Part shown: positions 49,794 through 58,789 of the stretch, piece by piece
How positions within the stretch are numbered: the first letter of the stretch is position 1
Layout: the number at the start of each line of letters is the position of its first letter
Assembly: GCA_033344915.1 (NCBI GenBank)
Contig: JAWPML010000001.1
Span: 3,800,263 to 3,864,262 of the forward strand
From: Acidimicrobiales bacterium
GTDB taxonomy: Bacteria; Actinomycetota; Acidimicrobiia; Acidimicrobiales; Aldehydirespiratoraceae
Direction: 5' to 3'
DNA: 64,000 nucleotides
The notes under the pieces: model-generated
Seen by the model: only the letters and a program-made list of their open reading frames with translations
Told to the model about the DNA's origin: nothing
The model's database searches: none
Translations under genes and position numbers: made by a program

Positions 49794-51130
49794 CACGTGC
49801 TCGGGAGGTAGCGCTCCAGCTCGAACGGCGTGACCTGCGACTGGTACTCGGCCCACTCGGTGCGCTTGTTGCGCAGGAACCACTCGAAGATGTGGTCGCC
49901 GAGGGTCTTGCGGACGAGGTCCGACCCCTCCATCACGTCGAGTGCCTCGTCGAGCGAGCGGGGCAGCGGCTCGATACCGATGTCCTTGCGCTCACGGTCG
50001 CTCAGATCGAAGAGGTTGACGTTCGTCTCCTCGGGGAGCTCGTAGCGCTCGGTGATGCCCCGCATGCCGGCGGCCAGCAGCAACGAGAACGCGAGGTAGG
50101 GGTTGCACGCCGGATCCGGGGCCCGGTACTCGATGCGGGCGGACTCCGGCTTGCCCTTCTTGCGGACCGGCACCCGCACCAGCGCCGATCGGTTGTTGCG
50201 GGCCCAGGCGACGTAGGGCGGCGCTTCGGAGGTCTCGGCGATGCGTTTGTAGCTGTTGACGAGCTGGTTGGTGACCGCAGTGATCTCGCGGGCGTGGTGC
50301 AGCACGCCGGCGGTGAACATGCGGGCGGTCTCGGACCAGCCGTAGGGGTGGTCGCCGTCGTGGAAGGCGTTCTCGCCGTCCTTGAACAGGGAGAGGTGGG
50401 TGTGCATGCCCGAGCCCTGGACACCGTTGAGCGGCTTCGGCATGAACGTCGCGTAGCAGTCCCGTTCCAGTGCGATCTTCTTGACGACGAGGCGCATCGT
50501 CATGAGGTTGTCGGCGACGTCGAGCGCCTCCGTGTAGCGGAGGTCGATCTCGTGCTGGCTCGGCGAGTCCTCGTGGAACGAGTACTCGATCGGGATGCCC
50601 ATGGCCTCGAGCATGTGGATCGTGCGCTTGCGCAGATCGCTCGACACGTCCGACGTGGTCAGGTCGAAGTACGACGCCTTGTCGAGCGGGACCGGCTTGC
50701 CGAGGGCCGGGTCGCCCGAGGCGAAGTAGAAGAACTCGACCTCCGGCGCGGCGAAGAACGAATAGCCCTGGGTGCGGGCCTCGTCGAGATTGCGGCGCAG
50801 GACCTGGCGGGGGTCGCCGGCGAACGGGGTCTCGTCCAGGTTCTGGATGTCGCAGAACATGCGGGCGGACGGCTCGTCCTCCTTCGCCCACGGCAGCAGC
50901 TCGAACGTGGTCGCGTCGGGACGGGCGAGCACGTCGGATTCGTGGACACGGCTGAAGCCGTTGATCGCCGTGCCGTCGAACTGCACGCCCTCGTCGAATG
51001 CGGTGTCGAGTTCGGCCGGTGTGATCGCCACCGACTTGAGCTGGCCCAGGACGTCGGTGAACCACAGCCGGATCAGCCGGACACCGCGTTCTTCGACCGT
51101 GCGCAGGACGTATTCCTGTTGGCGCTCCAT
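49793..51130 (-). CDS. glnA: Type I glutamine synthetase, GlnA family, 445 aa
   Basis: N-terminal beta-grasp (LIRLWFTDVLGQLKSVAIT), Mg-binding EVEFFYF, HEDSPSQHEIDLRYTEALD, GSGMHTHLSLF, the ATP loop NSYKRI and the C-terminal RIEYRAPDPACNPYLAFS. Length (445) is that of the short alpha-type GS-I, and the Tyr adenylylation loop NLYDLP of the beta type is not seen; RSALVRVPVRKKGKPESARI fits the alpha-type. It makes glutamine from glutamate and ammonia. GGGAGG precedes ATG 51130 by 4 nt. It is divergent from a GS-II gene and co-transcribed with glnR. Confidence 0.93.
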   Translation of the reverse strand: MERQQEYVLRTVEERGVRLIRLWFTDVLGQLKSVAITPAELDTAFDEGVQFDGTAINGFSRVHESDVLARPDATTFELLPWAKEDEPSARMFCDIQNLDETPFAGDPRQVLRRNLDEARTQGYSFFAAPEVEFFYFASGDPALGKPVPLDKASYFDLTTSDVSSDLRKRTIHMLEAMGIPIEYSFHEDSPSQHEIDLRYTEALDVADNLMTMRLVVKKIALERDCYATFMPKPLNGVQGSGMHTHLSLFKDGENAFHDGDHPYGWSETARMFTAGVLHHAREITAVTNQLVNSYKRIAETSEAPPYVAWARNNRSALVRVPVRKKGKPESARIEYRAPDPACNPYLAFSLLLAAGMRGITERYELPEETNVNLFDLSDRERKDIGIEPLPRSLDEALDVMEGSDLVRKTLGDHIFEWFLRNKRTEWAEYQSQVTPFELERYLPST

Positions 51131-51236
51131 GTTGCCTCCCGGGGTGGCACCTACAAGCTTGCCCTGATGACTGTGGCAGACCCAACGGCGAGCGTCGCCC
51201 ACGCGAAGGGTTCGTTCACACGCCGTTCACAAACGG

Positions 51237-51252
51237 GTAATTGCCGGGAAAC
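51237..51252 (+). promoter_or_regulatory. GlnR-like half-box upstream of glnII/glnA
   Basis: GTAAT-N6-GAAAC (51237-51241, 51248-51252), one mismatch from the GlnR a/b-site consensus gTnAC-N6-GaAAC, in the 251-nt gap between the divergent glutamine synthetase genes. GTTCAC occurs twice just upstream (51213-51218 and 51224-51229, 11 nt apart), which could be a further degenerate site. Confidence 0.55.
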
Positions 51253-51381
51253 CCCGCCTTGGAATCCTGGCGTCCGGTTCGGGAGACCGAGTCGTAGTGC
51301 CGTGCCTGGGCGTGATCGGATGATCGCGAGTAGAAACGGCGAGTCCTCAATCAACCACCGATACCTCAAGAGAGGCGACCA

Positions 51382-52395
51382 ATGGCCTATCAGGCTGAAT
51401 ACCTGTGGATCGACGGCAGCGAGCCGACCCGAGAGATCCGCGGCAAGACCCGAATTCTCGCCGACGGCAAGGAGCCCGGCATCTGGGGGTACGACGGCTC
51501 CAGCACCAACCAGGCGACCGGCGACAACTCCGACGTCGTCCTCCAGCCGGTTTTCCAGTGCCCGGACCCGATCCGGGGCGGCGACAACATCCTCGTCCTC
51601 TGCGAGACGGCCCTGACGGCCGACCTGTCGCCGCACCCGACCAACACCCGTGCCGCGGCCCGCGAGGCGCTCGAGAAGTACGGCGACCAGGAGCCCTGGT
51701 TCGGTCTCGAGCAGGAGTACACCCTCATCAACCCGAAGACCGGGTGGCCGGCCGGTTTCCCGCCGAACGGTTTCCCCGCGCCCCAGGGCCCCTACTACTG
51801 CGGTGTCGGCGCCCTCAAGATCCACGGTCGTGACCTGATCGAGCAGCACACCCAGGCGTGCATCGATGCCGGTCTGGCGATCTCGGGCACCAACGCCGAG
51901 GTCATGCCCGGCCAGTGGGAGTTCCAGATCGGCCCGGCCGACACCGTCACGGTCGGCGACCACCTCTGGATCGCCCGCTACCTCCTCTACCGTCTCGCCG
52001 AGAACTACGAGGTCGAGGTGAGCATCGAGGCCAAGCCGATGAAGGGCGACTGGAACGGCGCCGGTATGCACACCAACTTCAGCACGAAGGCGATGCGCGA
52101 GTCGTACGACCCGATCATCGCCGCCTGCGAGGCCATGGGAGCCGACGGCGCCGTCGAGCGCCATCTCGCCGGCTACGGCCCCGGCATCGAGGATCGCCTC
52201 ACCGGCGATCACGAGACCCAGCGCTACGACCAGTTCAGCTATGGCGTGTCGGACCGCGGTGCGTCCATCCGCATCCCGTGGCAGGTCGCCCAGGACGGCA
52301 AGGGCTACATCGAGGACCGTCGCCCGAACGCCAACGCCGACCCGTACGTGGTGTCGACGCTGTTGACGAACACCATCTGCAGCGCGTTGGCGTAA
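51382..52395 (+). CDS. glnII: Glutamine synthetase type II (GlnII, eukaryotic-like), 337 aa
   Basis: GS-II features: AEYLWIDGSEPTREIRGKTR, WGYDGSSTNQATGDNSDVVL, PWFGLEQEYTLINPKTGWP, GPYYCGVG, AGLAISGTNAEVMPGQWEFQIGP split across the Mg site, GAGMHTNFSTKAMR and the C-terminal RRPNANADPYVV. Length 337 matches GS-II (about 340). GS-II is heat-labile and generally induced under nitrogen limitation; the GlnR-like half-site upstream fits. AGAGAGGCGACC precedes ATG. The last codons are duplicated in the downstream repeat. Confidence 0.95.
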   Translation: MAYQAEYLWIDGSEPTREIRGKTRILADGKEPGIWGYDGSSTNQATGDNSDVVLQPVFQCPDPIRGGDNILVLCETALTADLSPHPTNTRAAAREALEKYGDQEPWFGLEQEYTLINPKTGWPAGFPPNGFPAPQGPYYCGVGALKIHGRDLIEQHTQACIDAGLAISGTNAEVMPGQWEFQIGPADTVTVGDHLWIARYLLYRLAENYEVEVSIEAKPMKGDWNGAGMHTNFSTKAMRESYDPIIAACEAMGADGAVERHLAGYGPGIEDRLTGDHETQRYDQFSYGVSDRGASIRIPWQVAQDGKGYIEDRRPNANADPYVVSTLLTNTICSALA

Positions 52396-52436
52396 GCCAG
52401 AGCGCCGAAGAGAGCGCGTTGGCGTAAGCCAGAGCG
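52381..52436. repeat. 24-bp direct repeat duplicating the glnII 3' end
   Basis: A perfect 24-bp copy of the region spanning the final codons and stop of glnII (52381-52404) recurs at 52413-52436, 32 bp later, separated by 8 bp. It looks like a recent local duplication of the gene end. A terminator hairpin follows. Confidence 0.85.
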
Positions 52437-52445
52437 AGTGTGGGG

Positions 52446-52471
52446 GAAGCGGCGCCTTCGGGCGCCGCTTC
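52446..52471. terminator. TTCG-capped hairpin after glnII
   Basis: Perfect 11-bp stem GAAGCGGCGCC/GGCGCCGCTTC (52446-52456, 52461-52471) with a TTCG tetraloop, between glnII and the convergent oxidoreductase gene ending at 52485. Very stable; probably serves both genes. Confidence 0.85.
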
Positions 52472-52484
52472 TCCGCGTCCGGGG

Positions 52485-53552
52485 TCAGTACGGACCGGGG
52501 CCGGGGTCCTCGGCGATCTGGACCATCGCCTTGCCGGTGTTCGCGCCGGTGAAGAGCGCATTCAGTTGGTCGACACAGTTCTCGAGGCCGTACCGGAGGT
52601 CGATCTCGAAATCCATCTTCCCCTCGCGGCGCCACTCCCACATGCGGTCCCAGGCTTCGGGATAGCGCTGCACGTAGGCCATGCCCTGGAAGCCGACCAT
52701 CTTCGCCTGCTTGTTGATGAGGTTGAGGTAGTTCGACGGGCCGGGCGGGCGCCCCTTCTCGTTGTACATCGAGATGGCGCCGATGATGACCACGCGGGCG
52801 CCGATGGCGAGGCGGCGCAGGGCGAGGTCGAGGATGTCGCCGCCGACGTTGTCGAAGTAGATGTCGAAGCCCTTCGGGCGGATCTCCTTCAGGCGGGCGG
52901 CGAGGTCCTCCGTGCGGCGGTTGAGGCAGACTTCGGCGCCGATCGACTCGACCCACCGGCACTTCTCGTCGCTGCCCGCGATCCCCACGACGGTGGCCCC
53001 GAGGTTGCGAGCGGTCTGCACCGCGACGGACCCGGTGGATCCGGCCGCGGCCGAGATGAGGACGCTGTCGCCCTCCTCGATCTCACCGAGGTCGGTGAGG
53101 CCGAAGTAAGCGGTCGCTGCGGCCGATGCGATGACGGCGATCTGGAACACGGCGTCGTGGTCCGCCGGGAACGCGTTGACGAACGGGTCGTCGCCGTCGG
53201 CGACCACCCAGTCCTGCCAGCCCGGCAGCCCGCCGCCGCACCACATGCCCGGGGTGTAGTCGGGATGGCGGCTCTCGATGATCCGCCCCATGCCGCCGCC
53301 ACGAACGGGAGCGCCGATCTCGACAGCCGGGAGGTAGCCCTCGCCCTCGTCGAGCCAGGAGCGCACGGCGGCGTCCATCTGGAGGTACACCATCCGGATC
53401 AGCACCTGTCCGTCACCGAGCTCGGGCATCGGCCCGTCGACGACCTCGACGTCGTCGTGCTTCAGCATCCCGTCGGGGCGGTGGCGCAGCACGACCTGGC
53501 GGTTGGATCGCACCAGGGGGTCGGGCATGTCGGCCAGGGTGAGGTCGGTCAT
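52485..53552 (-). CDS. Zinc-free MDR-family NADP-dependent oxidoreductase (CurA-like), 355 aa
   Basis: MDR superfamily, leukotriene B4 dehydrogenase/CurA branch: RQVVLRHRPDG, MVYLQMDAAVRSWLDE, GGGMGRIIESRHPDY, TAYFGLTDLGEIEEGDSVLIS, the cofactor loop AAAGSTGSVAVQTA, GIAGSDEKCRWV and FDIYFDNVGG. No zinc ligands. It reduces alkenal/alkenone double bonds with NADPH. The start is ATG 53552; the promoter is not clear. It lies 34 nt from the stop of the decarboxylase gene upstream, so the two may be co-transcribed. Confidence 0.9.
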   Translation of the reverse strand: MTDLTLADMPDPLVRSNRQVVLRHRPDGMLKHDDVEVVDGPMPELGDGQVLIRMVYLQMDAAVRSWLDEGEGYLPAVEIGAPVRGGGMGRIIESRHPDYTPGMWCGGGLPGWQDWVVADGDDPFVNAFPADHDAVFQIAVIASAAATAYFGLTDLGEIEEGDSVLISAAAGSTGSVAVQTARNLGATVVGIAGSDEKCRWVESIGAEVCLNRRTEDLAARLKEIRPKGFDIYFDNVGGDILDLALRRLAIGARVVIIGAISMYNEKGRPPGPSNYLNLINKQAKMVGFQGMAYVQRYPEAWDRMWEWRREGKMDFEIDLRYGLENCVDQLNALFTGANTGKAMVQIAEDPGPGPY

Positions 53553-53585
53553 GGCGGCGAGTTTCGCGCAACGGCGCGCGGACCG

Positions 53586-54947
53586 TCAGCGGAGCGAGTC
53601 GAAGATCGCCTCGAGATCGTTCGCGGTCGTGGTGGGGTTGACGACGCAGTAGCGCAGGACCGTCTCGCCCTCCCAGGTGGTCGGTACGACGAACGACGAG
53701 CCGGCCGCGAGCTGTGCGTCGCTCCAGGTTCGGTACTGCTCCGGGGTCCAGCCGATCCGGCGGAACACCACGATGGAGAGCTCGGGCTCGACCACGAGTT
53801 CGAGGTGGGGAAGCTCGCGGATCCGCCCCGCGCCGGCGTGGGCCACGGCGAGCCCGGTCTCGATCGCGTCGCGGTACGCATCCGTGCCGTGGGTCGCAAG
53901 GCTGAACCAGAGGGGGAGCCCCCGGACCCGGCGGGAGAGGTGGTGGGCGTAGTCGCTCGCGTTCCAGTCGTCGGCCTCGTGGAGCACGTCGAGGTACGCC
54001 GCCTTCTGGGCGTGGGCGGCCCGGGCGAAGCGGGGCGTGCGGTAGAGGAGGGCGCACGAGTCGAACGGGGCGAACAGCCATTTGTGCGGATCGACGATGA
54101 AGCTGTCGGCGCGTTCGATCCCCACGAACCGGTCCCGCACCGAGGGCGCGGCCAGCGCGGCGCCGCCGTAGGCGCCGTCGACGTGGAACCACGCGCCGCT
54201 CGCCTCGCAGGCGTCGGCGATGCCGGCGAGATCGTCGATCAGGCCGCCGTTCGTCGTGCCCGACGTCGCGACGATCGCGAAGAGGCGATCTCGATCCTCG
54301 TCGTCCATCGCGTCGATCGCTGCGGCGACGTCCGCGCCCTGGAGTCGTCCGTCGACGGTGGGGACCAGCCGGACATCGGCGTCCATCGCCTGCGCGGCCT
54401 GGTCGATCGAGGAGTGGGCCCGGGCCGACGCGAGGATCAGCCCCCGGGTGCGGTCGTGGGTGCCGTCCGCCTCGTGGCGCCAGCGCCAGCGCGCCACGAG
54501 GAGCGCGCTGAGGTTGCCCGCCGTGCCGCCGCTGACGAAGACGCCGCCCGCGTCCGCCGGCATGCCCGCGAGGTCGGCGATCCAGCGCAGCGCCTCGTTC
54601 TCGGCGTGGATCGCGCCGGCGCCCTCCATCCACGAGCCGCCATAGATGCTCGAGGCGCCGACGACGAGGTCGAAGAGGACCGCGGCGCGCGTCGGCGCCG
54701 CGGGCACGAACGAGAGCATGCGCGGGTGATCCGACGAGATGCACGCCGGCGCGAGGACCTCCGCGAAGATGCGCATCGCCTCGATGCCGCCGATGCCGGT
54801 CGGGGTGATCGTCGTCCCGGCGTCGGCGGTCAGTTCGGCCGCGGGGCGCGGGCCGTCGAGCGGCGGTGGCGCCAGCGCGATCCGCTCGGCGGCGTAGGCC
54901 AACACGGCCGCCGCGACGTCGTCGGAGGTGGAGCCGTCCCCGTGCAT
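53586..54947 (-). CDS. PLP-dependent group II decarboxylase (aromatic-L-amino-acid/Glu decarboxylase family), 453 aa
   Basis: Fold type I PLP decarboxylase: MLSFVPAAPTRAAVLFDLVV, VFVSGGTAGNLSALLVAR, ILASARAHSSIDQAAQAM, ATSGTTNGGLIDDLAGIA, AWFHVDGAYGGAALA and the PLP lysine motif DSFIVDPHKWLFAPFDSCALL. The C-terminal part has LEAIFDSL at the end. Family members decarboxylate tryptophan, tyrosine, DOPA or glutamate, or act as other PLP lyases; the substrate cannot be read here. The region before the start is short and divergent from nadE (61 nt between starts). Confidence 0.9.
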   Translation of the reverse strand: MHGDGSTSDDVAAAVLAYAAERIALAPPPLDGPRPAAELTADAGTTITPTGIGGIEAMRIFAEVLAPACISSDHPRMLSFVPAAPTRAAVLFDLVVGASSIYGGSWMEGAGAIHAENEALRWIADLAGMPADAGGVFVSGGTAGNLSALLVARWRWRHEADGTHDRTRGLILASARAHSSIDQAAQAMDADVRLVPTVDGRLQGADVAAAIDAMDDEDRDRLFAIVATSGTTNGGLIDDLAGIADACEASGAWFHVDGAYGGAALAAPSVRDRFVGIERADSFIVDPHKWLFAPFDSCALLYRTPRFARAAHAQKAAYLDVLHEADDWNASDYAHHLSRRVRGLPLWFSLATHGTDAYRDAIETGLAVAHAGAGRIRELPHLELVVEPELSIVVFRRIGWTPEQYRTWSDAQLAAGSSFVVPTTWEGETVLRYCVVNPTTTANDLEAIFDSLR

Positions 54948-55008
54948 GGGGCAAGTCTCGTCGCGATCCGCTGCAGGTCCGTCGATCCCCGGGTCGTACG
55001 ATGGGGGG

Positions 55009-56799
55009 ATGGACTCCGGCCTGCACGAGGGCGTGCCGACGCATCTGCGGGTGGCGATCTGTCAGGTCAACCCCACGGTCGGGGACCTCGACGGCAATGT
55101 CGGTCTCGCGCTGGCCGCCCTGGCCGAGGCCGAGGACGCCGGCGCTGATGTCGCCGTGCTCCCGGAGATGATGATCACCGGCTATCCGCCGGAGGACCTC
55201 GTCCTCAAGCCCGGGTTCGTGGCGGACTGTCGGGCGTCGCTCGAGAAGTTCGCCGCGCAGACCCGCCGGTGCGCCGTGGTGATCGGCTTCGCGGACGGCG
55301 ATCCCGGCACCGGGCGGGCCATCCCGGATGTCGCCGGTGTCGAGCACTTCAACGGCGTGTGGAACGCGGTGGCGGTCTGCGCCGAGGGCCGGGTCTTCGG
55401 CACCTACCACAAGCGCCATCTGCCGAACTACGACGTGTTCGACGAGCTGCGGCACTTCCGGCCGGGCGACGAGTCGCTCGCCCTCTTCGAGATCGCGGGC
55501 GTGCCGGTGGGCGTCACGCTGTGCGAGGACTCGTGGATTCCCGACGGTCCCGTCACGCAGCTCGCCCGCGGCGGCGCCCGGCTCGTCCTCAACGTGAACG
55601 GGTCACCGTTCCGCACCGGCAAGCAGGCGGTGCGCGAAGGGGTGATCTCGGAGCGCGTCCTGGAGTCCGGCGTCCCGGTCGTCTACGCCAACCTCGTCGG
55701 CGGACAGGACGAGCTGATCTTCGACGGTGGGTCCTTCGTCGTCGCCGAGAACACCGACGGCGCCGCGGTCGTGGCCCGCTGCGCGTCGTTCTCGGAGGGC
55801 GTCGATGTCTTCGATGTCGAGCTGCCGCCCGTGCGCGCCACGATGGACCGGTACCGCACGATCACCGTGTCGCCCACGCCGCGGGCGGCTCGTACCGTGC
55901 TCCCGTCGCCGATGGTGCCCCGGCTCGATCCGCTGGCCGAGCAGTGGGAAGCCCTGGTGATGGCCACCCGCGACTATGTCCGCAAGGCCGGGTTCACGTC
56001 CGTGTGCCTCGGCATCTCCGGGGGCGTCGACTCGTCGCTGACCGCGGCGATCGCCGTCGACGCGCTCGGCCCGAGCAACGTCCACGGCATCCTGCTGCCT
56101 TCGCGCTACTCGAGCGACCACTCGCTCGACGATGCCCACCAGCTCGCCGCGAACCTCGGGATCGCGACGCATGTCGTGCCGATCGAGCCGGCCCATGCTG
56201 CGCTCACCGAGATGCTGTTGCCCCATGTCGCCGACGGCGCGATCGAGGTCGGCGACCTCACCGACCAGAACCTCCAGGCCCGCATCCGGGGCGTCGTGTG
56301 GATGGCGATGGCCAACGAGCACGACTGGCTCGCGCTCACGGCCGGCAACAAGTCCGAGGCCGCCGTCGGCTACTCGACGCTCTACGGCGACACCGCCGGG
56401 GCGTACGCGGTGATCAAGGACGTGTGGAAGCTCGGCGTCTACGAACTCGGCCGGTGGCGCAACGAAGTGGCGATCGCCGAGAACGGCTCACCGCTCATTC
56501 CCCTCAACGTGTTGGCCAAGGCGCCCTCCGCCGAGCTGCGCCCGGGTCAGACCGACGACCAGTCGCTTCCGCCCTACGAGGTGCTCGATCCGATCCTCCA
56601 GGCCTATGTGGAGGACGACCGCACGGTGGCGGAGATCATTGCGCTGGAGATCGCCGATCGGGCGGTCGTGGAGCGGGTGTGCCGGCTCGTCGACCTCGCC
56701 GAGTTCAAGCGCCGTCAGACCCCGCTCGGCGCCCGGATCTCGAAGAAGGCGTTCGGTCGCGATCGACGCATGCCCATCATCAACCGGTACCGCGGCTAA
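55009..56799 (+). CDS. nadE: Glutamine-dependent NAD+ synthetase NadE, 596 aa
   Basis: N-terminal nitrilase-type glutaminase (about 14-285) with catalytic Glu in LPEMMITGYPPEDL, Lys in YHKRHLPNYDVFDE and Cys in VTLCEDSWIPDG. C-terminal synthetase (about 310-590) with SVCLGISGGVDSSLTAAI (ATP P-loop), MPSRYSS-like LLPSRYSSDHSLDDA, LTAGNKSEAAVGYSTLYGD. It makes NAD+ from nicotinate adenine dinucleotide. The two-domain form is usual in actinobacteria, but this is the shorter version (about 570-600). TACGAT at 54997-55002 lies 6 nt before ATG, and GGGGGG between could also act as a weak ribosome site. Confidence 0.95.
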   Translation: MDSGLHEGVPTHLRVAICQVNPTVGDLDGNVGLALAALAEAEDAGADVAVLPEMMITGYPPEDLVLKPGFVADCRASLEKFAAQTRRCAVVIGFADGDPGTGRAIPDVAGVEHFNGVWNAVAVCAEGRVFGTYHKRHLPNYDVFDELRHFRPGDESLALFEIAGVPVGVTLCEDSWIPDGPVTQLARGGARLVLNVNGSPFRTGKQAVREGVISERVLESGVPVVYANLVGGQDELIFDGGSFVVAENTDGAAVVARCASFSEGVDVFDVELPPVRATMDRYRTITVSPTPRAARTVLPSPMVPRLDPLAEQWEALVMATRDYVRKAGFTSVCLGISGGVDSSLTAAIAVDALGPSNVHGILLPSRYSSDHSLDDAHQLAANLGIATHVVPIEPAHAALTEMLLPHVADGAIEVGDLTDQNLQARIRGVVWMAMANEHDWLALTAGNKSEAAVGYSTLYGDTAGAYAVIKDVWKLGVYELGRWRNEVAIAENGSPLIPLNVLAKAPSAELRPGQTDDQSLPPYEVLDPILQAYVEDDRTVAEIIALEIADRAVVERVCRLVDLAEFKRRQTPLGARISKKAFGRDRRMPIINRYRG

Positions 56800-56855
56800 T
56801 TTCGCCACGGAGCGTCACGGGTGGTGACGCCGACCGAACCCCCTCGGGAGGATGG

Positions 56856-57416
56856 GTGACGCACGGTTTGACGACAGTGCAATCCGCTCGCGTCGTCGGC
56901 GAGCTGCACTGGGCCGCGTCCCGCCTCTTCGAGGTGCTGGGCCTCTGGGCCGCGGAAGCGGACCGGGCGGACATCGCCGTCTCGATGGCCACGTCGTCGC
57001 GCCATCTCGGCTGGCACGCGGCCGACCTCGCCGACCTCCTGCCCGATTCGGTGCTCCTCGAGGACGAGGTGCGCACCGAACCCCACGCCCCCGAGGTCGA
57101 CGCCGCCGTCGAGGCGATCCGGGCGATCCCCGGCTCGGTCGAGCGGCTCGCCGTCACCCATCGTGTCTTGCTCTCCCGCGTCGCGGCGCGCTGTGTCGCG
57201 ATCGAACGGGTCTCGGCCCCCCACAACGACGCCGCCCTGGCCCGGGTGCTGGCCTTCTTCCTCCAGGATCTCCGCCGCGATCGTGACGACGGTGAAGCGC
57301 TTCTGGGCCGCTTGCTGAGCGACGTGGACAGCGTCGAGCGGGCGAACGCCCGGGTGCTCGAAGCCGAGCGTCGTCTCGTCGAGGCCGGCGGGCTCCTTCC
57401 CGTCCACATCGAGTGA
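56856..57416 (+). CDS. All-helical protein of unknown function, 186 aa
   Basis: Entirely helical in appearance, perhaps a ferritin-like bundle: ARVVGELHWAASRLFEVLGL, RHLGWHAADLADLLPD, ERLAVTHRVLLSRVAARCVA, LARVLAFFLQDLRRDRDDG. Some His/Glu pairs are present (ELHWAA, HLGWHAA), but no ExxH metal motif repeats in a clear way, so I assign no function. GGGAGGA stands 4 nt before GTG 56856. It lies 56 nt after nadE and 161 nt before the sigma factor. Confidence 0.6.
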   Translation: MTHGLTTVQSARVVGELHWAASRLFEVLGLWAAEADRADIAVSMATSSRHLGWHAADLADLLPDSVLLEDEVRTEPHAPEVDAAVEAIRAIPGSVERLAVTHRVLLSRVAARCVAIERVSAPHNDAALARVLAFFLQDLRRDRDDGEALLGRLLSDVDSVERANARVLEAERRLVEAGGLLPVHIE

Positions 57417-57577
57417 CCGGGGCCTGGGCCCTACGACTCAACTCCGTCCGAGAAAGCAGCTGGTCCTCATGCTCGATGGGGATTGCGCCGAACACAATAC
57501 GCGGACCTGCCGGTGGTGGAATCACGATCGGTGGGTATCGTGCATCAATTAGCCGGTAGCGACGAGAGGGCAACTCT

Positions 57578-58516
<939 letters not shown>

Positions 58517-58537
58517 GGTCTCCGCCTCCGGCCGTGA

Positions 58538-58633
58538 TGGCGGAGGTGGACGGGAATCGAACCCGCCGGACAGGGATCACCCATCCCACCCGCTTTGAAG
58601 GCGGGGGAGCCCACCAGGCGCTCGGACACCTCC
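58538..58633 (-). tRNA. selC: tRNA-Sec (anticodon TCA)
   Basis: Minus-strand gene of 96 nt with an extended acceptor stem GGAGGTG/CACCTCC, discriminator G and encoded CCA (58538-58540). The anticodon stem CCCGC/GCGGG has the loop CTTCAAA with anticodon TCA, and a very long variable arm (GGGATGGGTGATCCC region) follows, then the T arm GGCGGGTTCGATTCCCGTC. These are the hallmarks of tRNA(Sec). It pairs with selA and selB at 35374-38365. Confidence 0.95.
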
Positions 58634-58693
58634 GCTCGGCAACCTATCGGGGCCGCGGGGACATCTCGCAGTCGGCTCGCTACGGTCACGGCC

Positions 58694-58771
58694 ATGTCGA
58701 AGAACCGTCTCGTCCTCGTCGCCGTCCTCGTCGTGCTGGTGGCGATCCTCGCTCGCAAGGTCAAGAACTGA
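58694..58771 (+). CDS. 25-residue single-helix membrane peptide
   Basis: ATG 58694 to TGA 58771 encodes a peptide with an N-terminal MSKNR, a hydrophobic stretch LVLVAVLVVLVAILA and a basic end RKVKN. TACGGT at 58681-58686 stands 7 nt before ATG, the leaderless pattern seen for real genes here. It could be a regulatory or scaffold micropeptide. It may also be chance, but the start signal and membrane-spanning length argue for a real gene. Confidence 0.5.
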   Translation: MSKNRLVLVAVLVVLVAILARKVKN

Positions 58772-58789
58772 GCTGAGGGCTGCCCGCCG

